Shown here piece by piece: positions 8,683 to 15,983 of a DNA stretch of 64,000 nucleotides. Numbering within the stretch: position 1 is the stretch's first letter; the number at the start of each line of letters is the position of its first letter. This DNA comes from Rubellicoccus peritrichatus (lineage in GTDB: Bacteria > Verrucomicrobiota > Verrucomicrobiia > Opitutales > Cerasicoccaceae): contig NZ_CP136920.1 in NCBI RefSeq assembly GCF_033100135.1, positions 3,529,001 through 3,593,000 on the forward strand. Reading direction: 5' to 3'. Below the pieces are notes generated by a model. The model was not told where the DNA came from. It did no database searches and was given only the letters and a program-made list of their open reading frames with translations. Both the position numbers and the translations under genes were made by a program.

Positions 8683-10617
8683 TTATGACGTAAGCGATGA
8701 GGCCAATTTATCAGATTCAGCTAAGAGTTGCATTTTGCCATATGGGCAACTTATCTTCTGCCAACTGTTTGGCAAAGTTGTTACTGTGATCTGTCCGTTC
8801 GATGCACTGGATTGTATGCCAAGAACCCCCGCTGTCAGTAGATATGAGGGACCTGCGGACCATGCGTGGCAGAGGCTTCGGCCGAAGGGGCGGTTGTAAA
8901 ATGCCAGCATGCTTTCATAGGATTCCTCAGGATCGTATGCCTCGGGGAAGGTTGTTAAGCCACGTTGCAATGCATGGTTCCAGTAGTTTTCAATCCTCTC
9001 CAGTGCGGCGTCGCGCAGATTCACCTCCATTAGGGCAAGAAGTTCGAAAAACTTCATGTAGGGTGTTTTTACTGGAGGCAGTTTACTCTCGACCAGAACA
9101 CGCCTCGCATAATCTGTTATGTTTTCATGGGCAGGTTGTAATCCTGCAAAAATTGCCAAAGCGTTAACATGACGTGATGGTTTACCATTTTTAGACTCCA
9201 GCCAATGTCTCTGTTTTTTGCACCACAGGTTTTTTATGATAGCCTTTTTCAATTGCTCTGCTCGTTCTTCGATCTGCGCAACTTCATTTGGTTTGTTCAG
9301 CGAAGATGCGATACGTGCCGTCGCTTGCAGTCCTGCTAAATAAAGCATTTGCAGTGAGCCCCTTCTCTCATGTTGTATCCAGTCGATGAATAGCCAGTCT
9401 TGTGGTCGAGGCTGAAGCAGTTTTGTTTCGTCGCGGCTTCCATGTAGTGTTTGTAAGATGCGCCATGAAATTGGCCACAATTGCTCAAGTGTCGTCAAAT
9501 CATTCCACAGGAATCCATAGCGTTCCAGTGAGAGCAACCACTGCAGGCTATAGTCAACGATCCCATTAACGTGACTACGCTCAGGTTCGGGCGGAGCGAG
9601 TGCAACCAGTGTTCTGCGTAAAACTTCCGGTTCGTTCCAGGTCACTGCATTTCCGAGAATAGCGATATAGAGGTCACCGGCCCATGGAAGTCGATCCCGC
9701 TTGATGCCATCAACCAGTAGTTCGCGCATGCACAAACGCAATGTCTCAGCTGAGGCACTGTAAACTTGATTAGGCCATTGTGACTCGGCTTGTATCAAGC
9801 CCTTTAGCTCTAGGGGAAGCGCTTCTTCCAGGGCAACTACAGGCTTTGTGCTACGCACATAACGAAAAGCCAAACGGTTGGTCATCATATGCGTTTCGCC
9901 TTCCGACTTTATCGCTGAGGCTTCCTTCCAGCTGATGTTTTGCTCCTGAGCTTCGGGTTTGTCGTTGCGTGCTTCTTCTTCTGATTCGCCTACTGATAGT
10001 GGGGGCACTTCGTTGCCTCGTGTTTCTATCCGTCCGAACATTTCGCGACCAAAATCCCAGATTCCATTTCTTTGATGCAGCGGTTTTATTCGTGCTTCTG
10101 GAAGCCTGGCCTCGTGCGGTAAATGACCATTCACGGTTGGATTGAAGCGCTCGGGCTTTTCGTTGTGTTGGCCGTCTTTGGAGACGTGCATTTCGTCATA
10201 TAGGTTGTCTTTGGATAATTGCAATTGCAGTGCGCAGGGTGCAGATGGATTACTGATCATGCAGCGCAGGCGCGTTTCTTCATTTGTATTCTGGATGGGA
10301 ATGGAGATTTTATTACTCTGGTCTTCTCCTGATTCTGAGTAGATAGGCGGATTTTCGTTTAGTTGCGCCCTTAGGCGGCCCTTGAATGATACGGTTACTG
10401 TTGCTGGTAAGTTCCTTTTTGAGTTCCATGCGAAATGATATTCTGCATTTGAAGCAAAACGCTGAAATAGGCCAGGGTGGTAGACATTACGGGCATCAGC
10501 AAAGGCTTCCAGGCGCATGCGTTCCAGAAGATAAGCCTCAAGATCACCTGGTGGATAGAGCCAAGTAGTGTCGTAAACGGAACTCGATCGGCTAAATGGA
10601 AGAGCGGTTGTATTCAT
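8683..10617 (-). CDS. GH78-like (alpha-L-rhamnosidase family) glycoside hydrolase
   Basis: Predicted (alpha/alpha)6-barrel hydrolase. The key motif is DGIKRDRLPWAGDL at 303-316, the GH78 active-site signature in its DGxKRDRxxWxGD form; FRYVR (about 255) just before the barrel is also usual in the family. The catalytic Glu found in the longer DxxxRDERxGWxGD form is missing, so an Asp would have to serve, or specificity differs. A polar, Glu/Lys-rich stretch at about 205-250 looks like an insertion. No signal peptide is visible, so it probably acts in the cytoplasm on imported oligosaccharides. It converges on the vWA operon with a 76-base gap. Substrate by family: terminal alpha-L-rhamnose; not proven. 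Confidence 0.75.
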   Translation of the reverse strand: MNTTALPFSRSSSVYDTTWLYPPGDLEAYLLERMRLEAFADARNVYHPGLFQRFASNAEYHFAWNSKRNLPATVTVSFKGRLRAQLNENPPIYSESGEDQSNKISIPIQNTNEETRLRCMISNPSAPCALQLQLSKDNLYDEMHVSKDGQHNEKPERFNPTVNGHLPHEARLPEARIKPLHQRNGIWDFGREMFGRIETRGNEVPPLSVGESEEEARNDKPEAQEQNISWKEASAIKSEGETHMMTNRLAFRYVRSTKPVVALEEALPLELKGLIQAESQWPNQVYSASAETLRLCMRELLVDGIKRDRLPWAGDLYIAILGNAVTWNEPEVLRRTLVALAPPEPERSHVNGIVDYSLQWLLSLERYGFLWNDLTTLEQLWPISWRILQTLHGSRDETKLLQPRPQDWLFIDWIQHERRGSLQMLYLAGLQATARIASSLNKPNEVAQIEERAEQLKKAIIKNLWCKKQRHWLESKNGKPSRHVNALAIFAGLQPAHENITDYARRVLVESKLPPVKTPYMKFFELLALMEVNLRDAALERIENYWNHALQRGLTTFPEAYDPEESYESMLAFYNRPFGRSLCHAWSAGPSYLLTAGVLGIQSSASNGQITVTTLPNSWQKISCPYGKMQLLAESDKLASSLTS

Positions 10618-10775
10618 CGTAAGGTTTGAATGTGTGCACTTTAATGACTCAAGCTAGCTAGAAGCCCAGCAGTTTGGCTTTAATCATACCGGTTTGTTTC
10701 GTTCAAATTTAAGAGCATTTGCATAGTATATATGGAATTGTATGATATTTAAAGCTAAGGCATTTTTATGAGCAA

Positions 10776-10793
10776 TTTGAGAATATTGCCAAA
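10776..10793. promoter_or_regulatory. Imperfect operator-like palindrome
   Basis: TTTGAGAATATTGCCAAA has arms matching at 7 of 8 paired positions around a central TA. The layout (GAA-NN-TT core) is that of the cleaner sites at 15685-15704 and 20807-20822. It lies about 160 bases upstream of the GH78-like start. A weak match; chance cannot be excluded. Confidence 0.35.
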
Positions 10794-10937
10794 GCATAGG
10801 CGCACTTGGCTATTGTCTTTCTGTAATATATCGTCGATTGCTTTGTGGCTTAGAAATCTAACAAATCTGCATATTTAGCTCGATTTCTTAGCTTCTTATA
10901 GTGAATTCAACCAAATCTCTTATTTATCGAAAAGAAG

Positions 10938-10965
10938 TTGACAGGTTTTTTATTCTCATAATAAT
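10938..10965 (+). promoter_or_regulatory. Sigma-70 type promoter of the PEP-CTERM gene
   Basis: A perfect -35 TTGACA (10938-10943) is followed after 16 bases by AATAAT (10960-10965), five of six matches to TATAAT. Transcription would start near 10972, about 43 bases before the ATG at 11015. This also argues against the longer reading frame that begins upstream of the promoter. Confidence 0.65.
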
Positions 10966-10978
10966 GGGAACGTTTTCA
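10965..10978. promoter_or_regulatory. LacI/GntR-like operator over the transcription start
   Basis: TGGGAACGTTTTCA is an imperfect palindrome with a central CG, as is common for LacI-family operators, and it shares the TGGGAA half with the perfect sites at 20644 and 20807. It begins at the last base of the -10 box, so a bound protein would block initiation. The assignment is by pattern only. Confidence 0.45.
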
Positions 10979-11014
10979 ATAAAAATGATTAACCAATCCC
11001 AATCCCCCAAAAAT

Positions 11015-11884
11015 ATGAAATCAAGAGTTCTCACCACCTTACGACCAGGCCTTCTTGCCGGCGCTCTGGCTTTTGCGGCATTTACTTCAACCTCGCATGG
11101 TGCGACGCTCACCATGAATGCGATTCAGGATACAACGGTTCTGGATGAAGCGTTCTTCAGAGATACCATATATGGTGGCAGTGAGGTCTTGGGGATTGCA
11201 TCATACAGTTCGGTTGGAATGATATTGCGGTTTGACACTACAAATCTAGCATCTCTGGCCGGTGCCACGATCAATTCCGTGTCATTTACATTCACAGTGG
11301 CTTCGAATGCGGCAACGACTCCTTCGAATGCCCCCAATTTAATAATCAATCAGCTATCTGCTGCGAACAGCGCTTGGACAGAAGGCACATCTGCAGGTGG
11401 AGATGTCAATGCTGTCGGTGGTGCAAACAGGGAATTCTTGAATAAGACAGGACCGGGTCAGCCAGGGACAGGCACTGACTGGGCTAGTGGTGGAAACCTT
11501 ATTTCATTCAATACTCCTTTCGCGGCCGCGGATGTTGCAGCCAGCTATGATGCTGGATCATTTGCTGATATTACTTTTTCAGATGGTGATGTTCATGAGT
11601 TCTCTCTGAATGGGAGCGACTCAGCAGCGTTTATTGCTGGTTGGCTGGGAGACTCTGATCTTGCTGACGCAGGGGTGATTGTTAACGTGGCGTCAGGAGG
11701 AACTTTCTTTGGAGGTCGTGATGGCATATCATTCAATTACGCATTTGATAGTGTTCAGGCAGCAAGTGGTGCCGCTTTTATCACCGTCGATTACACCGCA
11801 ATCCCTGAGCCTTCGATTTATGCTTTGATTGCAAGTGCAGGGGTTCTGGTTCTTGTGGTGCGTCGTCGCGTGAAGCAGGCATGA
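11015..11884 (+). CDS. PEP-CTERM secreted protein, DNRLRE-like
   Basis: Exported protein of 289 residues. I chose ATG 11015 because it starts a clean signal peptide (basic MKSRVLTTLRPG, then a hydrophobic stretch ending SHGA) and lies 43 bases after the predicted transcription start; the frame continues upstream to 10901 but would precede the promoter. The body begins with an RDTIYGGSEVLGI-type stretch and beta-rich sequence that resemble the DNRLRE/CBM96 carbohydrate-binding group. The C-terminus is a PEP-CTERM sorting signal: IPEPS, a hydrophobic helix, then VVRRRVKQA. By family knowledge it would be processed by an exosortase, none of which is encoded here. A rho-independent terminator follows. 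Confidence 0.8.
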   Translation: MKSRVLTTLRPGLLAGALAFAAFTSTSHGATLTMNAIQDTTVLDEAFFRDTIYGGSEVLGIASYSSVGMILRFDTTNLASLAGATINSVSFTFTVASNAATTPSNAPNLIINQLSAANSAWTEGTSAGGDVNAVGGANREFLNKTGPGQPGTGTDWASGGNLISFNTPFAAADVAASYDAGSFADITFSDGDVHEFSLNGSDSAAFIAGWLGDSDLADAGVIVNVASGGTFFGGRDGISFNYAFDSVQAASGAAFITVDYTAIPEPSIYALIASAGVLVLVVRRRVKQA

Positions 11885-11956
11885 CATGCTTATGCGATGA
11901 GTGCTAAATGATTCGTATCTTTTGTTGCTAACAGGATCATTTGATTATCGATTTGC

Positions 11957-11987
11957 GCCCCCGGCTAGTAGGCTGGGGGCTTTTTTT
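11957..11987 (+). terminator. Rho-independent terminator
   Basis: Stem GCCCCC/GGGGGC extended by GGC/GCT, loop TAGTAG, followed by seven T. It lies about 75 bases after the PEP-CTERM stop and ends that transcript. Confidence 0.9.
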
Positions 11988-12557
11988 GTTCCAGATCTAT
12001 TGGTATCGCGTGTTGTTGTAATTTCTTATGTGCATCGGCTATACTGTATGTTGGCATGCAGGAAGTGCTCACTCAGCATTTAGCACTCAGCGCTCAGCCT
12101 TTCAAGCTTGACTGTCAAAGAACGTTTACCGTCCGGTGATAGGCTTCTTAGAAAGTGCAACCTCCAGCTTTTGTTCGTCTAATCGTTTAAGACTTGGGCG
12201 GTCCCACACTTGCGCACCTGGGCAAACGTGGCTGATTTTTCGGAGCTATAAAAAGCTCCTGCGACGACAGCCGAAAAACCACTCGTGGAAAAGTCCTCCT
12301 CACACCAACCCGGTCCTTGATTTAGGTACTGAATCGAGCCCGACTCCGCCGAAGCAGAATCGCGTGATGGAAAACCGTTAATCACCATTCGTGTTTTCGG
12401 AAGCGTTGTTAAGGCGGTTTGTATATTCGATGAGCATTCATGCCACCGATTATAACATATCTCAAAGATCCGTCAATTGATCGACTTGATGCCCTTGATC
12501 TGTTTGATTGTTTGGATCATTTGGTTCTGTTTGATAGGTTTGATATATTGGGTAAGA

Positions 12558-12645
12558 AAGGTAGGGCGCAGTCTCCAGACAAGCCGAGCGTTGCGCAAAG
12601 CTTTACCTCACGGTGGCGGCTTGTCTGGAGACTGCGCCCTACCTT
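12558..12645. repeat. Large palindromic repeat element (29-base arms)
   Basis: The arm at 12558-12586 and the reverse complement of 12617-12645 are identical over 29 bases (core GTAGGGCGCAGTCTCCAGAC), separated by a 30-base spacer. The element is richer in G+C than its surroundings, has no T-run and lies far from any stop, so it is not a normal terminator. It looks like a REP- or MITE-like dispersed palindrome; no second copy exists in this window. Confidence 0.8.
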
Positions 12646-12716
12646 AAGACGTGAGCTGGGGCTTGGCCTTCTCGGGGATAATTGATCAAGCATCCTTATC
12701 TGAGATAGCATTGCAT

Positions 12717-12749
12717 AAAAAAGCCCGGCTGCATTTTGTGCAGCCGGGC
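12717..12749 (-). terminator. Rho-independent terminator of the esterase gene
   Basis: On the minus strand a perfect stem GCCCGGCTGCA/TGCAGCCGGGC is followed by six T. It begins about 27 bases after the stop of the gene starting at 15572. Confidence 0.9.
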
Positions 12750-12776
12750 ATGATTGTAAGTTTTATAAGAAACAGA

Positions 12777-15572
12777 TCAGGGTGCCGTTTCGATAACAAG
12801 ATTGCTGAATTCAGCAGTAGTCAGGAGGCTCCAGTCAGTGCTGTAGGCGCCCAGACCGACGAGGATTTCGTCGGGCATATCCACTGTGACTGGCGATCCT
12901 AGTTGCGTCCAGGAATTGCCATCAGCCGAATAGAAACTGATGAAAACGTCACCAACGCGCTGGAGGCGAATCCAGTATGGAGGAACTGGTCCATATTGTC
13001 TTGTATGTCCGCCTGTGGCACCGTCTGATTGGCGGTATGTATGCAGGACCCCGTGGTTGTTTTGCAATCCTGTGAATACATGGCGTACGTTATCAGTCAG
13101 CGATGGTCGCATCATGATCATTCCGCAGGAATGAATGCTTTCAGCTGAGACTGAAGTGACTTGCGTTGTGACTGTGACATCACCACTGATTGCTCTGTAG
13201 GTGTAATGGAAGAGGTCAAATGCCTGCCATGTTGCAAGGCCGCCGGAGCCTTGAATGGTGAAACCTGTTGAAGTTGGAGTCGAGTTGCCTGCTACCTGGC
13301 TGGTTCCAACATCTTCAGAATTCCAGATTTCAACAATCTCTTCTTCGGGGATTAATTCCAAAACACCCAGATAACCATAGCCCTGTCCATCATCTGTCGC
13401 TACCTGAAGTGTGATTGAGCCACCAACCTCAGGTGTCAGTTCCGTGAACTCCACGACTTGAGTTGTGTTGTCGGATGCATCCAGGATTTGCGAGTTTGTC
13501 CCAATGGTGTAGAGGGTGAGGCGATCACCGGCTACAGCGCGTGAAGCAAAAAGTCGGATAGTGTATTTTTTGCTGACATCCAATCCGCTGAGCACCACTG
13601 CGGCTGCTGTTGTTCCTGCAACGTAGAAGGAGTCCTTGGCAGCATTGTTGGGATAGAGTACATCTGTGTCGACTCCAAGGCTGTTAGTCGAGGTGAAGCC
13701 TGTATCGATCAGGAAATTTACGCCCGTTGGCTGGCCATTGATATCAATGGCATCGGCCAGAGTTACGTCTTTCCAGGTTTGTGTAATGTTATTCCAGTTA
13801 CCTGCTGTTGTTGAGTTGCTTGGTCCGAAGTCAAAGAGTATTGATGCGTTCGACGGGGCACCTTCGGGATTGACTGTGATGGTGACATCATCGGAGTTGG
13901 TGAACTCCGTATCATCGGCGGTAAGGCGCAGGACATAGGTGCCGGCGACGGTGAATGTGGCGGCAGTTACTGCTTGTGTATTATCAGCAAATGAAACTGT
14001 GCCCGGGCCGCTTACTGTGCTCCATGCCAGGGATAATGTGCTTCCTTGTGGTAGTCCGTCATCGCTTGCCGAACCATCCAGTGCTGCGTTGATTGTGCCA
14101 GAGGATAGGGTAACGGTTTCGTCGGTTCCGGCATTTACCTGGGGAGGCAGGTTTGCTGAGTAGGTTACCGTAATGGTATCTGTCCTTACATTGTTGGCCG
14201 CATCCATTGCGGTAACTGTGATGACATTGGCACCTGATTGCAGTGCAATTCCATTGTATTGCCATGGAGAGGCGATCGTGATGTTGCCGCTTCCACCTCG
14301 GTTGTTCGACCATGAAAGGCTGGTTACGCCGATGTTGTCGGTTGCTGTTCCTCCGATGTCAACGGTTGCATTCTGTGTAAAATAGGTATCGTCCGTAGTG
14401 GGTGATGTTATCGTTAGATTAGGTTGGGTTGAGTCACCTCCAGTGCCTCTATTTACATAGATGAAGCTATTGGATGTGGTTTTACCATTTCCTGGTGCTG
14501 CATAAGCGATTGTTTCAGTCTCCACATAGATGCGGTTCACACCTGTTTTAAGTGAGTTTATAGTTGAGCTCCAGTTTGTTGTTCCAGTTGTTGTTCCGGT
14601 TTGCCAGAGCGTGTCGTTGCGTGTTGTCACAACTGTGGTGTCCGCATCAGCATCTCCTCCAATGATAATGTTGCTGGCCGATGTTGATGTATTGCCTGAG
14701 GCTGTGGGGGATGTTACATTTATATACGGACCTGCTTGCGAGGTTGGTGCCTGGCCGCGTCGTTGCGCCATCATCCAGGGGACAAGTGGGGTTGCAGGGT
14801 TGTAGGCTCTGTTCCATGCTCCTCCGTGTCCACCGGTGTCGTATCGCGTGTAGTTCACTGTGCCACCGAGCCAGCGCATGCTTCCAACGACATTGTCAGA
14901 ACCGTTGACTCCCACTGTTCCGTCATTGGCACAATGGAAGGCCCAGAGTGGAATGTGGGCGTATGGAGCTGCATCGCCATTGAACCAGCCGGCGATAGGG
15001 TTTGCGGCTGCGTAACGTCCGGGATACGCATGGAGTTGCTCAACGACACCACCGCCACCCATGGAAAGGCCGGTAATGTAGATGCGATCCGGGTCAATGT
15101 GATAGTTTGCAATTAGGTCATCCAGCATCCCCTGGATCTGCCCTGGGAGATAGCTGTCGCTCCAGCCCGACAAAGTGCACTGAGGTGCGACCCAGAAGCA
15201 GGGATAGGCAGACTGATTGTCAGGGTTTGCGCTTGAGATGAAAATCATCGAGCCATTCGCATTGTTATTCAACTGCTTATTGTTATCGGCGGGACTCTTT
15301 TCACCTGCTCCATGAAGAAACAAAACCAGCGGGTATAGTGTGCTGGCGTCATTCGCATCGTAGTTGACTGGAATGAAGTATCGATAGTTTAGTGGGACTG
15401 GATTACCGTCGTCATAAGTCCCTGAGGGGAAGTTTGTTGAATTAACGGTTGGATAGGTGACTGACATTGCAGTCTTGGCTGCAATGAGAAACAGTGCCGC
15501 CGCTGCGAAGAGCTTTGAACTGGGCCTCATGCGAGAAGTGCGTGAGGCTGATAAACAGGGAGTCGTTTTCAT
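12777..15572 (-). CDS. Secreted CE1-like esterase with Ig/PKD, malectin-like and DUF1349-like domains
   Basis: 931 residues with an N-terminal signal peptide (hydrophobic about 20-36). The alpha/beta-hydrolase domain at about 38-275 resembles PHB depolymerase/feruloyl esterase (CE1) enzymes: oxyanion loop LHGAGEK, nucleophile Ser170 in GLSMG, probable Asp217 (HCANDG) and His249 (GGHGG). Two Ig-like regions (about 280-470), a PKD-like domain (475-570), a beta-sandwich resembling malectin (578-735) and a DUF1349/concanavalin-like C-terminal domain (about 755-930) follow. It probably removes acyl groups from a polysaccharide at the cell surface. It has a close paralogue at 29132. Two palindromic operators lie in its upstream gap and a strong terminator follows. 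The start could also be Met15. Confidence 0.85.
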   Translation of the reverse strand: MKTTPCLSASRTSRMRPSSKLFAAAALFLIAAKTAMSVTYPTVNSTNFPSGTYDDGNPVPLNYRYFIPVNYDANDASTLYPLVLFLHGAGEKSPADNNKQLNNNANGSMIFISSANPDNQSAYPCFWVAPQCTLSGWSDSYLPGQIQGMLDDLIANYHIDPDRIYITGLSMGGGGVVEQLHAYPGRYAAANPIAGWFNGDAAPYAHIPLWAFHCANDGTVGVNGSDNVVGSMRWLGGTVNYTRYDTGGHGGAWNRAYNPATPLVPWMMAQRRGQAPTSQAGPYINVTSPTASGNTSTSASNIIIGGDADADTTVVTTRNDTLWQTGTTTGTTNWSSTINSLKTGVNRIYVETETIAYAAPGNGKTTSNSFIYVNRGTGGDSTQPNLTITSPTTDDTYFTQNATVDIGGTATDNIGVTSLSWSNNRGGSGNITIASPWQYNGIALQSGANVITVTAMDAANNVRTDTITVTYSANLPPQVNAGTDETVTLSSGTINAALDGSASDDGLPQGSTLSLAWSTVSGPGTVSFADNTQAVTAATFTVAGTYVLRLTADDTEFTNSDDVTITVNPEGAPSNASILFDFGPSNSTTAGNWNNITQTWKDVTLADAIDINGQPTGVNFLIDTGFTSTNSLGVDTDVLYPNNAAKDSFYVAGTTAAAVVLSGLDVSKKYTIRLFASRAVAGDRLTLYTIGTNSQILDASDNTTQVVEFTELTPEVGGSITLQVATDDGQGYGYLGVLELIPEEEIVEIWNSEDVGTSQVAGNSTPTSTGFTIQGSGGLATWQAFDLFHYTYRAISGDVTVTTQVTSVSAESIHSCGMIMMRPSLTDNVRHVFTGLQNNHGVLHTYRQSDGATGGHTRQYGPVPPYWIRLQRVGDVFISFYSADGNSWTQLGSPVTVDMPDEILVGLGAYSTDWSLLTTAEFSNLVIETAP

Positions 15573-15684
15573 ATTATCGATTGGGTTATTCTTTGTTCAG
15601 GGCAGGATATGGCTCCGGATCACCATGCTTTTGTGCAGGCTGGGGCGGTATATCCTTTATTTGAGACAATCCATTTTTGGGAAT

Positions 15685-15704
15685 AAATGAGAATGTTCTC
15701 ATTT
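15685..15704. promoter_or_regulatory. Palindromic operator
   Basis: AAATGAGAATGTTCTCATTT has two perfectly complementary 9-base arms around a central TG. It lies about 113 bases upstream of the esterase start. Its length and symmetry fit a dimeric LacI- or GntR-type regulator; which protein binds is unknown. Confidence 0.65.
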
Positions 15705-15764
15705 CAATATTCGGTATTTATAAACAAATAAGGTGTCAAGATGAAGTTATATTTTGAACAAAAA

Positions 15765-15778
15765 AGAGAATATTCTCT
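15765..15778. promoter_or_regulatory. Palindromic operator
   Basis: AGAGAATATTCTCT is a perfect 14-base palindrome with the same AGAA-NN-TTCT core as the site at 15685-15704. It is placed between the esterase and pseudopilin genes. Confidence 0.6.
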
Positions 15779-15983
15779 AAAAATTTAACATTTTATTTAA
15801 ATTTGCAGGCTGAAGCTTCGAGATTTGGATGCATAATGATGGAATATCATACCGGTTGCTGCGATTGAGGCCTTGTTGGCGGTTGCGGAATCGCATTCTA
15901 AAGTCATATGTTACATTGCATCAGCCTGTCTTGGCTCAGGTGTCATTCCCTTGATAGATTCACCGTGTATTATCAATTCAGAC

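Larger units (their letters stand above)
10618..11014. other. Intergenic divergent control region
   Basis: Gap of 397 bases between the GH78-like gene (-) and the PEP-CTERM gene (+), AT-rich with no coding frame I believe. It holds a strong promoter (10938-10965), an operator-like site over its start (10965-10978) and an imperfect palindrome at 10776-10793, about 160 bases from the hydrolase start. The shared gap would allow both genes to respond to the same regulator. Confidence 0.6.
11885..12776. other. Long intergenic region with terminators and a large inverted repeat
   Basis: About 890 bases without a credible gene; the short open frames here lack signals and overlap repeats. It holds two terminators (11957-11987 on +, 12717-12749 on -) and a near-perfect inverted repeat at 12558-12645. 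A stretch at about 12180-12390 is locally richer in G+C and self-complementary, including a GGAGCT/AGCTCC hairpin at 12242-12259 nested in TTTTTCGG/CCGAAAAA. It could be a decayed repeat or an RNA; I recognise neither. Confidence 0.6.
15573..15983. other. Divergent control region between esterase and pseudopilin genes
   Basis: Gap of 411 bases, very AT-rich in the middle. It contains the operators at 15685-15704 and 15765-15778, 61 bases apart start to centre region, suggesting co-regulation of the esterase (-) and the long pseudopilin (+). The pseudopilin frame is open from 15873 but I see no start signal there. Confidence 0.6.

Noticed and set aside
8802-9167. Open frame of 121 codons on the plus strand
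   Set aside because: It is antisense to the GH78-like gene and has no signal or family resemblance.
10901-11014. N-terminal extension of the PEP-CTERM protein
   Set aside because: It lies across a good promoter and gives no signal peptide; the ATG at 11015 does.
12236-12278. Possible terminator or riboswitch in the hairpins near 12250
   Set aside because: No T-run, no adjacent stop and no riboswitch core I can recognise.
12136-12711. Several short open frames in the 12 kb gap
   Set aside because: They overlap the inverted repeat or its flanks, lack ribosome sites and have Arg/Ser-rich, non-protein-like sequence.
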